Assembly: GCA_002368575.1 (NCBI GenBank)
Contig: DFEA01000029.1
Location: 20,334-34,431 of the forward strand
Source: Lachnospiraceae bacterium UBA3814
GTDB taxonomy: Bacteria; Bacillota; Clostridia; Lachnospirales; Lachnospiraceae
Direction of reading: 5' to 3'
Length of the DNA stretch: 14,098 bases
Shown here piece by piece: positions 7,556 through 14,080 of this stretch (positions within the stretch are counted from its first letter, which is position 1; each line of letters begins with the position of its first letter). The position numbers and the translations under genes were made by a program. Under the pieces are notes generated by a model, which made no database searches, had not been told where the DNA came from, and was given only the letters and a program-made list of their open reading frames with translations.

Positions 7556-7744
7556 ATCTATTCCTCCTGATTTTTCTGAGTCTGCGCCGATTTTTAATGA
7601 AAATCGTGTGCTTAGGCTCAAACCTCAGTTTGAGCCGATCCGCCTGCGTGCCAAACGGATCATTTTCTTTTTCCTGACAGCTGCACCCCGTAAAGCCCTG
7701 CTGACCTGTCTCCGGCCTCACGGCTTCGGTCCGTACCCCTTATA
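7556..7744 (-). promoter_or_regulatory. Structured rpmI-rplT spacer, candidate L20 regulatory site
   Basis: This untranslated spacer is long for a ribosomal operon. In transcription order it holds GGAGACA (7707-7713) and a GCAGGGC-type block (7678-7701) that resembles the infC leader element, then GATCCG/CGGATC (7637-7661). Next come a perfect 9-bp hairpin GGCTCAAAC/GTTTGAGCC with a 4-nt loop (7615-7636), a perfect 7-bp hairpin CGATTTT/AAAATCG (7588-7606) and the rplT ribosome binding site (7563-7568). The 9-bp hairpin's loop (TGAG on the minus strand) can pair with CTCA just ahead of that site, a possible pseudoknot. L20-dependent control is inferred from known L20 autoregulation. Confidence 0.55.
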
Positions 7745-7942
7745 TTAAAGATAAGGGCAGATCTTCTTCATGTTCTTTACATTAGTAGGATCCGTTATAG
7801 CAGACTTCCTCAGGTTCCTCTTTCTCTTGGTGCTCTTCTTTGTCAGAATATGGCTTTTATAAGCTTTATTCCTCTTAAGCTTACCGCTGGCGGTAACCTT
7901 AAAACGCTTTGCTGCTGATCTGTTGGTTTTCATTTTTGCCAT
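7745..7942 (-). CDS. rpmI: Large ribosomal subunit protein bL35
   Basis: 65 residues with the L35 signature: MAKMKTNRSAAKRFKVTASG, then KLKRNKAYKSHILTKKSTKR and a KNMKKICPYL end. It is a basic structural protein of the large subunit. The start is supported by AGGAGG 8 nt upstream. It lies 18 bp downstream of infC and upstream of rplT, the conserved order. Confidence 0.98.
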   Translation of the reverse strand: MAKMKTNRSAAKRFKVTASGKLKRNKAYKSHILTKKSTKRKRNLRKSAITDPTNVKNMKKICPYL

Positions 7943-7960
7943 TACATTATCCTCCTATAA

Positions 7961-8470
7961 TCACCCTCGTTTTTCACTTAAAAACATGGTCAGGGTCCTC
8001 CCCTCGACCTTGGGCGCTTTTTCTACTACAGCAATGTCCTCAAGTGACTTTGCGATCTCATCAAGGATCACCCTTCCGTTTTGTATGTGAGCCATCTCAC
8101 GTCCGCGGAACCTGAGTGTGACCTTTACACGGTCGCCCTTTGAAAGAAACTTTCTGGCAGCGCTGACCTTTGTATTGAGATCGTTTTTGTCTATATTCGG
8201 AGACATCCTTATCTCCTTGATCTCAATGGTCTTCTGCTTCTTTTTTGCTTCCTTCTCCTTACGGGTCTGTTCATACTTGAACTTGCCGTAATCGATTATC
8301 CTGCATACAGGCGGCTTTGCATTCGGAGCAATAAGCACCAGATCCGCTCCTGCCTCCTCCGCAAGAGCCCTGGCTTCGTTTATGGGCTTGATGCCGAGCT
8401 GCTCTCCGGTCTCGCTTACCACCCTGACTTCCTTCTCCCTGATTTTTTCGTTGATCAATAAATCGCTAAT
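7961..8470 (-). CDS. infC: Translation initiation factor IF-3, probable AUU start
   Basis: IF-3 binds the 30S subunit, prevents premature 50S joining and checks start codons. The N-terminal domain (INEKIREKEVRVV, EQLGIKPINEARALAEEAG, DLVLIAPNAKPPVCRIIDYG), the lysine-rich linker helix and the C-terminal domain (VKVTLRFRGREMAH, GRTLTMFLS) are all present. I place the start at ATT (8468-8470), 7 nt after a GGGAGGG site at 8478-8484, giving 169 residues beginning Met-Ser-Asp-Leu-Leu-Ile-Asn-Glu. The alternative TTG at 8458 is 19 nt from that site, too far. An AUU start is a known infC feature that lets IF-3 limit its own translation. The gene has its own promoter and a leader of about 414 nt. 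Confidence 0.96.
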   Translation of the reverse strand: MSDLLINEKIREKEVRVVSETGEQLGIKPINEARALAEEAGADLVLIAPNAKPPVCRIIDYGKFKYEQTRKEKEAKKKQKTIEIKEIRMSPNIDKNDLNTKVSAARKFLSKGDRVKVTLRFRGREMAHIQNGRVILDEIAKSLEDIAVVEKAPKVEGRTLTMFLSEKRG

Positions 8471-8477
8471 TGTTGTA

Positions 8478-8484
8478 CCCTCCC
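8478..8484 (-). promoter_or_regulatory. infC Shine-Dalgarno GGGAGGG deciding an AUU start
   Basis: GGGAGGG on the minus strand lies 7 nt before ATT (8468-8470) and 19 nt before the TTG at 8458. The optimal spacing points to AUU as the start codon. Confidence 0.75.
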
Positions 8485-8517
8485 AATATGATCACGTTCG
8501 GCGACTTTATCGCGACC

Positions 8518-8539
8518 GAGCGGGGAAGGAACCCCGCTC
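8518..8539 (-). repeat. Strong hairpin in the infC leader
   Basis: GAGCGGGG and CCCCGCTC are perfect 8-bp arms around a 6-nt loop, about 34 nt upstream of the infC ribosome binding site. No T-tract follows, so it is not an ordinary terminator. It may shape access to the infC start region. Confidence 0.55.
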
Positions 8540-8583
8540 TGCCGCGTTGGCCGTCAAATGTGCGCCTGCGTTTATTATGGGGC

Positions 8584-8692
8584 ATCCGGCAAAAGCCATA
8601 CGGCTTATCGGGAACGGATGACAGAGTGCCGCAGGCAAGCCTTCGCACTCTGCCCTCCATTCCCGAGGGTGCTCCGCACCCTTTTGCCGGAT
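8584..8692 (-). promoter_or_regulatory. Large multibranched RNA fold in the infC leader, unidentified
   Basis: An outer 12-bp perfect stem (ATCCGGCAAAAG at 8584-8595 with CTTTTGCCGGAT at 8681-8692) encloses three elements. One is a small hairpin, AAGCC/GGCTT (8593-8606), which partly competes with the outer stem. The second is a long arm with TCGGGAA (8608-8614) and TTCCCGA (8660-8666) at its base, CAGAGTGC/GCACTCTG (8622-8629, 8645-8652) in the middle and AGG/CCT at its tip. The third is GGGTGC/GCACCC (8667-8681). Almost every base can pair. It follows the attenuator and precedes the infC start region. I recognise no named RNA family in it. Confidence 0.5.
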
Positions 8693-8732
8693 CATCGATC
8701 CACCATGCGCACGCCCAACAGCTTTATCGCGC

Positions 8733-8759
8733 AAAAAAAAGATAGCCAGACAGGCTACC
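8733..8759 (-). terminator. Intrinsic terminator in the infC leader (probable attenuator)
   Basis: On the minus strand GGTAGCC pairs with GGCTATC (7 bp, one wobble) around a 5-nt loop, followed by eight Ts (8733-8740). It lies about 125 nt after the predicted infC promoter start and before infC, so it fits a leader attenuator. It would also stop read-through from the upstream GGDEF-EAL gene. Confidence 0.75.
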
Positions 8760-8798
8760 ACTCACAAATTTTCACAAAATTCCATAATATTTCCCTGA

Positions 8799-8878
8799 TC
8801 GGAGAATGGAACTCGCAGCAGCACCTTTAAGCCCTGCGGTGAGAGTGAACGATAACCGTACTCTGCTTTTGTCTCCAA
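8799..8878 (-). promoter_or_regulatory. Candidate L20 leader (three-way junction)
   Basis: At the very 5' end of the predicted infC transcript, TTGGAGA (8872-8878) pairs with TCTCCGA (8799-8805). Together they enclose two hairpins: AGAGT-ACG/CGT-ACTCT (8842-8864) and CGCAG/CTGCG (8814-8838), the latter carrying a TTAAAGGTGCTG stretch. Position, junction shape and the downstream terminator match the known L20 leader of Bacillus infC operons, in which L20 causes premature termination. The assignment rests on context and folding by eye. Confidence 0.6.
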
Positions 8879-8890
8879 AGACACTATGAG

Positions 8891-8919
8891 AATTTAACAT
8901 ATAAGGCCGTGTTTGTCAA
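8891..8919 (-). promoter_or_regulatory. Predicted infC operon promoter
   Basis: A perfect TTGACA (8914-8919) and TAAATT (8891-8896) with 17-bp spacing and a TG one base before the -10 (extended -10). Start predicted near 8884. The -35 overlaps the stop codon of the upstream GGDEF-EAL gene. Confidence 0.75.
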
Positions 8920-10934
8920 CAGTTTTTTAAGCGTTCCATGTACTCGTTTCCGGGCATGGGCTTTGCGTAGTAATATCCCTGTATCATATCGCAGTCCTGT
9001 CCGGCAAGGAAATCGACCTGCTCCCTTGCCTCGACCCCTTCGGCCACTATCTGCATATTGAGAAGCTTGCCCAGGCGTATGGCCTCGGACACGACGATCT
9101 CACCCCTTCCGTCTCCCGAGCCGCCCCTGAAGAACTCCGCGTCAAGCTTGAGCACGTCAAGAGGCATGTCCTTTAAGGAGTTTAAGGATGAATAACCCGA
9201 GCCGAAATCATCCATCGACACCGAAAAGCCATAGTCCTTTAGCTTGTTTATCGTATCTATGATCGCCTTTTTGTCATCAAAAAACGCACTCTCGGTAAGC
9301 TCGATCTCGATAAGCTCATGGGGCGCACCTGCCTCATCCACCATATCCCTTATCTGCTCCGCAAGATTGCTTTCGATGAAATGAGCCCTGGAAACATTAA
9401 CGGATACCGGAACACATTTATACCCTTTATCAAGCCACCTTTTCTGATCGGCCGCAACATGCCTTATCATATAGTGGTCTATCTTTGTGATAAAGCCGTT
9501 CTTCTCAAATATGGGGATGAACCTTCCGGGAGGAACAAGGCCGAATTCCGGAGAGTTCCAGCGTATGAGCGCCTCCGCGCCCTTGAGCGTGTCCGTCTTC
9601 GGATCGTATTTCGGCTGGTAATACACCATAAACTCTTCATTGTCAAGAGCGCGCCTCTGTCTCTCCTGGACCGTATCCAGCCACTCCTGCTCCTTCTTTA
9701 GCGCTTCATCGAAAAAGGCGATCCCGGAATCCTCCGAATCTGCAAGGGTCATCCTTGCGGAGGCGGCATTGTTATATTCGGTATCAAGGTCTGTTTCCCT
9801 GTAGCCCGCGGGGCTCCCGTCCCGGCCCTTATCCCTGTTAAGAAGCGACACACCCGCCTGGAAGCTGAAAATGTGATCCTCGCTGATGACCGAAAGCTCC
9901 TCTGTAAGCCTTTGAAGCCTCTCCTTAAGCTCCTGTTCGCTCTCATATTTCAAAAGAAGGGCGAAATCCGCGGAGGTGGCATGGGCGCACATTTCCTTTC
10001 CGTCTATAGACGCGCAGATCCTGTTATATATATTGCATAAGAGCTTCTCACCCTCAGCAAGAGAATGGCACAGGCAGTAATTCCTGTAATTGACCATAAC
10101 ATAGCTTACCACCGCAAAGCTGTACTTCGCGTTCCTTCTCTTCCTGAGGAAACGCTCCCCCATTACCAGAAACCAGGTCCAGTTATGTCCTCCCGTTACG
10201 ATGTCGCTGAAGTACAGCGAGATCATTCTCCTCTGCCTGAGCACGCTCCTTATGGCGGAGACCAGCATGGTGATCAGAATAATGATTATGAGAGCGATGA
10301 TACCCACTATAAAAGAGGTGATCATGAACACGTCACGTCTGTTTGCGGAAAAAACAGCCTTGCCGATGAAATGCTCCTCCCCTCCGGCCACATCCACAGA
10401 CAGCCAGATGGGAAGGTTTATGAACCTCTCCCTTGGGGAGTCGAGATCAAGCTCCTTCTCCTCCTCATCCTCCTCCGAGCTCAGCCATTCCCTGAACCTT
10501 ATGATATCAAGCCCGATCCGTTCGTTCTTTGAGGGGAAAATGTAATCTCTTTCCGTATCTCTGTAAGCCGTTATCCATTTCCCCTCGGCTGTCAGAAGAA
10601 CGCGGCCGCTTTCACTGCCGCAGGTATTGCTTCCCTTTTGCCGTACAACCCTGCCCGCTTTGTCAGTAACGATATAATCGCAGTCTTCATCGTCAAGCAG
10701 CCCGTAGATGGCCGCGTCGTCCGCGTCCCTTGCCTTATCATAAAGCCTGGCCAGGGCGCTTATCCGTTCATACTCCGAGGAAAGCTTGGTATCCATCACG
10801 TATAATGTGGTCTGCTGTACCGCACACACCAGCATGATGGTGGAAGCGATCATAAAAAGGCAGAATTCAAATATTGAAACACCTATATGCGCCCTTTTTA
10901 TCTGACGGTATTTTTTTTCGCTCTTGCTGGCCAT
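8916..10934 (-). CDS. Membrane GGDEF-EAL protein, probable c-di-GMP phosphodiesterase
   Basis: 672 residues. Membrane segments at about 18-40 and 203-228 flank a roughly 160-residue extracytoplasmic sensor region with an acidic stretch (SSEEDEEEKELDLD). A cytoplasmic GGDEF-like domain (about 270-410) has TSADF (320-324) where GGDEF is expected, so it is probably not a cyclase. The EAL domain (about 435-670) keeps the residues needed for hydrolysis: EAL at 454-456, N513, E545 and E548 in ELTES, DDFG at 575-578, K597, EGVE at 632-635 and Q652. It should degrade c-di-GMP to pGpG, possibly regulated by the degenerate domain. AGGGTG upstream of the ATG is a modest ribosome binding site. It lies 45 bp after thrS with no terminator between, so it is probably cotranscribed with thrS; its last codons hold the infC promoter. 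Confidence 0.93.
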   Translation of the reverse strand: MASKSEKKYRQIKRAHIGVSIFEFCLFMIASTIMLVCAVQQTTLYVMDTKLSSEYERISALARLYDKARDADDAAIYGLLDDEDCDYIVTDKAGRVVRQKGSNTCGSESGRVLLTAEGKWITAYRDTERDYIFPSKNERIGLDIIRFREWLSSEEDEEEKELDLDSPRERFINLPIWLSVDVAGGEEHFIGKAVFSANRRDVFMITSFIVGIIALIIIILITMLVSAIRSVLRQRRMISLYFSDIVTGGHNWTWFLVMGERFLRKRRNAKYSFAVVSYVMVNYRNYCLCHSLAEGEKLLCNIYNRICASIDGKEMCAHATSADFALLLKYESEQELKERLQRLTEELSVISEDHIFSFQAGVSLLNRDKGRDGSPAGYRETDLDTEYNNAASARMTLADSEDSGIAFFDEALKKEQEWLDTVQERQRRALDNEEFMVYYQPKYDPKTDTLKGAEALIRWNSPEFGLVPPGRFIPIFEKNGFITKIDHYMIRHVAADQKRWLDKGYKCVPVSVNVSRAHFIESNLAEQIRDMVDEAGAPHELIEIELTESAFFDDKKAIIDTINKLKDYGFSVSMDDFGSGYSSLNSLKDMPLDVLKLDAEFFRGGSGDGRGEIVVSEAIRLGKLLNMQIVAEGVEAREQVDFLAGQDCDMIQGYYYAKPMPGNEYMERLKNC

Positions 10935-10979
10935 TTTATGATCACCCTCATGCAGTAAACGACAGATATTATCTGCTTA

Positions 10980-12914
10980 TCAGTCTTGTGGATCGGTGAC
11001 CTCCTCCTTACGGTTTTCCCTGTTCCTTATCTCCTCACATACATCCGCGATAAAGTCCTTAAGGCTCCTCTGTCCTTCGTCTCCCTTAAACCTGCTCCTG
11101 ACGGAAACAAGGCCTGCCTCTTCCTCCTTCTGCCCGAGAATGAGCATATAAGGAACCCTTTCAAGCCTGGCCTCACGGATCTTATAGCCTATCTTCTCCG
11201 ATCTCTGATCAAGCTCGGCCCTGATGCCGTTATCCTTTAATTCCCTGGCTACCTTTTCCGAATAATCCAGGAATTTATCCGATATGGGGAGTACCTTTAC
11301 CTGAACCGGTGAAAGCCAGGTGGGGAATTTACCCGCGCAGTTCTCCGTGAGCACGCCGATAAACCTCTCAACGGAGCCGAATACCACCCTGTGTATCATT
11401 ACCGGCATATGCTCCTCTCCGTCCGGGCCGGTATAGGAAAGCTCGAAATTCTGCGGCAGCTGGAAATCAAGCTGGATGGTCCCGCACTGCCAGGTACGCC
11501 CTATACAGTCCTGAACGTGGAAATCAAGCTTCGGCCCGTAGAAGGCGCCGTCTCCCTCGTTTATCTCATAGGTCAGTCCCAGATGCTCTACCGCGCTCTT
11601 CAAGCCGTTCGTCGCTCTTTCCCAGTCCTCAAGGGATCCCATGTGATCCTCGGGCATGGTCGAAAGCTCTATATGGTAATCAAACTCAAGCTTCTTATAT
11701 ACCTCATCGATCAGCCTTACGATATGAGCGACCTCATCCTCTATCTGGTCCATTGCTATAAACTCATGAGCGTCGTCCTGATGGAAGGCACGCACTCTCA
11801 TGAGACCGTGAAGGGCACCGCTCTTTTCGTGACGGTGAACAAGGCCTACCTCGGCAAAACGGAGCGGAAGCTCCCTGTAGGATCTGGGCTCATTCTTGTA
11901 TACAAGGATGGAGCCCGGGCAGTTCATGGGCTTTATACAGAACATTTCATCATCGATCATGGAGGTATACATGTTCTCCTGATAATGAGCCCAGTGTCCC
12001 GAGGTGACCCAGAGCCTCTGGTTGAGCATGACAGGAGTCTCTATCTCAACATATCCGTTGCGATAGTGTATCTCACGCCAGTACTTCATGAGCTCGTTTC
12101 TTAATATCATGCCATTCGGCAGAAAGAACGGAAAGCCCGGGCCCTCGTCCGAGAACATGAAAAGCTTCATTTCCTTTCCTATCTTCCTGTGGTCTCTCTT
12201 CTTTGCCTCCTCAAGCCTTGTAATATATTCCTCAAGCTCCGAAGCCTTGGTGAAGGAGATACCGTAGATCCTCGTAAGCATCTGGTTGTCGGAATTACCT
12301 CTCCAGTACGCGCCCGCAAGCTTCATAAGCTTAAATGCCTTAACGGGCTTTGTGGACATGAGGTGCGGGCCGGCGCAGAGATCCGTAAATTCCCCCTGCT
12401 TATAAAAGCTCAGCTCGGCATCCTCCGGCAGGTCATTGATAAGCTCCACCTTGTAGGGCTCATTCCTGTCCTCAAAGAACTTAATGGCCTCCTTTCTCTC
12501 CATGGTGAACCTTTCGATCTTAAGGTCCTCCTTGACTATCTTCTTCATCTCCGCTTCGATCGCCGGGAAATTATCCTCAGAGAAGGACTCATCAAACTCT
12601 ATGTCATAGTAAAAGCCGTCGTCAATGGAAGGGCCTATGGAAAGCTTCGCGGAAGGATACAGCCTTTTAATGGCCTGAGCCATGATATGAGCCGTGGTGT
12701 GCCTGAAAGCATCGCGTCCGCCCTTATCCTCAAAGGTCAGTATATTAAGCTCACAGTCCCTGTCCACTACCGTGCGCAGATCGACCCTTTCTCCGTCAAG
12801 CTCGCCCGCGCAGGCGTTTCTCGCAAGTCCCTCGCTTATATCCCTTGCTATTTCCAGAACGCTTAAAGCGCCGTCATATTCCTTTACCGAACCATCCTTT
12901 AATGTAATCTTCAT
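10980..12914 (-). CDS. thrS: Threonine--tRNA ligase
   Basis: Charges tRNA-Thr and edits mischarged serine. The 644-residue length is standard for a full enzyme. Domains in order: TGS (1-61); the editing domain with HTTAH (72-76) and CAGPH (180-184); the class II catalytic core with zinc ligands C332 (KPMNCPGS), H383 (DDAHEF) and H508 (VMIHRVVFGSVERF), and motif 2 near RFAEVG; and the anticodon-binding domain from about 535. The ATG at 12914 has GGAGG 9 nt upstream. It follows the SEC-C gene by 33 bp. That leaves no room for the T-box leader that precedes thrS in many Firmicutes, so it must be expressed from an upstream promoter. Confidence 0.98.
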   Translation of the reverse strand: MKITLKDGSVKEYDGALSVLEIARDISEGLARNACAGELDGERVDLRTVVDRDCELNILTFEDKGGRDAFRHTTAHIMAQAIKRLYPSAKLSIGPSIDDGFYYDIEFDESFSEDNFPAIEAEMKKIVKEDLKIERFTMERKEAIKFFEDRNEPYKVELINDLPEDAELSFYKQGEFTDLCAGPHLMSTKPVKAFKLMKLAGAYWRGNSDNQMLTRIYGISFTKASELEEYITRLEEAKKRDHRKIGKEMKLFMFSDEGPGFPFFLPNGMILRNELMKYWREIHYRNGYVEIETPVMLNQRLWVTSGHWAHYQENMYTSMIDDEMFCIKPMNCPGSILVYKNEPRSYRELPLRFAEVGLVHRHEKSGALHGLMRVRAFHQDDAHEFIAMDQIEDEVAHIVRLIDEVYKKLEFDYHIELSTMPEDHMGSLEDWERATNGLKSAVEHLGLTYEINEGDGAFYGPKLDFHVQDCIGRTWQCGTIQLDFQLPQNFELSYTGPDGEEHMPVMIHRVVFGSVERFIGVLTENCAGKFPTWLSPVQVKVLPISDKFLDYSEKVARELKDNGIRAELDQRSEKIGYKIREARLERVPYMLILGQKEEEAGLVSVRSRFKGDEGQRSLKDFIADVCEEIRNRENRKEEVTDPQD

Positions 12915-12947
12915 TCTGTATATCCTCCAAACAATACAGCAAACGGA

Positions 12948-13475
12948 TCAGCCCCGTTCACTATCAGACTTTCTGGCTCCGCAGCATTTCTTGTATTTTT
13001 TCCCGGAGCCGCAGGGACAGGGATCATTACGCCCTATCTTCGGCCCCTCATGAACTATGGTCATGGATCTCTTCTGCTCCTTATAAAGCCTTTCCCTGGT
13101 CTCATCGTCAAAGATGGCCTTCCACTCCTCAAGCCCGTAAAGCCAGTCGGCCTGAGCGGCGACCATGTTCTTATACAGCTTCTCCTTGTCAAAGCGAAGG
13201 CTGACCCTTGTATCCTCCTCCATTTCCTCAATGGGGTTCTCCTCAACAAGGCTCTCGTTGATGCCGTCCAGGAAGCCCGTCATGGTCATTACGTCCACGC
13301 CGTACTTCTCTGCCAGCTCCTTAACGGTACCGGCCACCTCAGTATCGGGATCCTTAAGGAGCTGTATGTAGATCTCCTTTTCCTGTTCAAAATACTTTCC
13401 CCAAAGATCCCTCAGCTTTTTCTTATCCTCGGTAGCCGAGTATGCTATCTCTCTCCATTTTTCCAATAATGCCAT
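12948..13475 (-). CDS. SEC-C metal-binding motif protein
   Basis: 175 residues: a helical, charged N-terminal domain of unknown function ending in a classic SEC-C zinc motif, GRNDPCPCGSGKKYKKCCG. The ligands are C153, C155, C164 and C165 (C-x-C-x8-CC). The same motif occurs at the SecA C-terminus, where it contacts SecB and ribosomes, and in many stand-alone clostridial proteins whose role is not established. The ATG at 13475 has AAGGAG 7 nt upstream. It lies immediately upstream of thrS and is probably in one transcript with it. Confidence 0.9.
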   Translation of the reverse strand: MALLEKWREIAYSATEDKKKLRDLWGKYFEQEKEIYIQLLKDPDTEVAGTVKELAEKYGVDVMTMTGFLDGINESLVEENPIEEMEEDTRVSLRFDKEKLYKNMVAAQADWLYGLEEWKAIFDDETRERLYKEQKRSMTIVHEGPKIGRNDPCPCGSGKKYKKCCGARKSDSERG

Positions 13476-13542
13476 TTTCCTGCTCCTTCTGTACTTAAAC
13501 GAAGCCTTACGCTCCGTCCTTTTTCACAATGCTCCGGTACAC

Positions 13543-13575
13543 CGTTTACGGTAAACGATATCAGCCCGTTTACCG
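13543..13575. repeat. Overlapping CGTTTAC palindromes between genes
   Basis: CGTTTAC-G-GTAAACG (13543-13557) is a perfect palindrome with a 1-nt centre. Its right half can instead pair with a third copy: CGGTAAACG (13549-13557) with CGTTTACCG (13567-13575), a perfect 9-bp hairpin with a 9-nt loop. It lies just past the stop codon of the small hypothetical gene and before the SEC-C gene. No T-tract follows on the minus strand, so an mRNA-processing hairpin or an operator is likelier than a terminator. Confidence 0.5.
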
Positions 13576-13580
13576 CAGGT

Positions 13581-13991
13581 TTAAAGCGGTTTTTCCGAAG
13601 GGTCGCCTTCATCCTGAAAGATCCCTTCATTATCTGCGCCGTCTCCGCCGCCGCAAGCCTCCCCGGAACCGTTTTCCCGCGTTTCAGCAGTCTGTCCGCT
13701 GCTGTCGGTCGCTTCCACATCCCTGTAGCTGTCCCCGGGATCTGAAAGCTTAACCTTAAGCTCCGCGATCTTATCATCGCAGGACAATATCCTGTCTACG
13801 ATCTCCTTAAGATCACTTTCAGGCGAATCCTTAAACAGACTGTAGTATTTTTTCCCGAGCCTGTAGTAAAGCTCCTGTTTTTTAAGCTCCTCGGCCTTTA
13901 CGAGGGAGTACAGCCTTGCTGTATCCGTAAGCTCAGCCAGCCTTTCGGCCGCGCCGCTTATAAATCTTGAAAAATCTCCTCTTTCGTCCAT
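13581..13991 (-). CDS. Small coiled-coil hypothetical protein
   Basis: 136 residues, function not recognised. Residues 1-85 are helical and charged and look like a coiled coil (RLAELTDTARLYSLVKAEEL, then YRLGKKYYSLF and DDKIAELKVKL). The rest is a low-complexity, Gly/Asp/Glu-rich tail. The N-terminal half resembles small clostridial proteins that often end in a zinc ribbon, but no paired cysteines are seen here (only C71 and C113). There is no signal peptide or membrane segment. AAAGGAG lies 7 nt before the ATG. It is first in a minus-strand unit with the SEC-C gene and thrS. Confidence 0.75.
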   Translation of the reverse strand: MDERGDFSRFISGAAERLAELTDTARLYSLVKAEELKKQELYYRLGKKYYSLFKDSPESDLKEIVDRILSCDDKIAELKVKLSDPGDSYRDVEATDSSGQTAETRENGSGEACGGGDGADNEGIFQDEGDPSEKPL

Positions 13992-14021
13992 TTAAGGTCT
14001 CCTTTCTTCAGGCTATCTCGC

Positions 14022-14050
14022 ACTATAATACTTTTTGGCGTTATTTGCAA
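14022..14050 (-). promoter_or_regulatory. Predicted promoter of the hypothetical/SEC-C/thrS unit
   Basis: TTGCAA (14045-14050) and TATAGT (14022-14027) with a 17-bp spacer on the minus strand. Start predicted near 14015, leaving a leader of about 24 nt with a good ribosome binding site. Confidence 0.6.
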
Positions 14051-14055
14051 GTACA

Positions 14056-14080
14056 GATTGCCCTGTGCGGCAGGGCAATC
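14056..14080. repeat. Perfect 10-bp stem-loop upstream of the promoter
   Basis: GATTGCCCTG and CAGGGCAATC flank a 5-nt loop. No T-tract follows on either strand within view. It lies 6 bp upstream of the predicted -35 and could be a terminator of an upstream gene or a regulator site. Confidence 0.5.

Noticed and set aside
7556..7621. 22-residue N-terminal extension of rplT
   Set aside because: The family start MARIKGG follows a perfect AGGAGG; the extension covers spacer hairpins.
8470..8830. Several overlapping open frames of 64-91 codons on both strands upstream of infC
   Set aside because: They lie in a heavily base-paired leader, lack ribosome binding sites and resemble no protein. RNA structure explains the region better.
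10963..10975. Palindrome CAGATA-T-TATCTG between thrS and the GGDEF-EAL gene, considered as a terminator
   Set aside because: Short AT-rich arms with no workable loop and no T-tract; probably chance.
11391..12866. Two long plus-strand open frames (237 and 225 codons) inside thrS
   Set aside because: Antisense shadows caused by codon composition; the thrS frame is conserved end to end.
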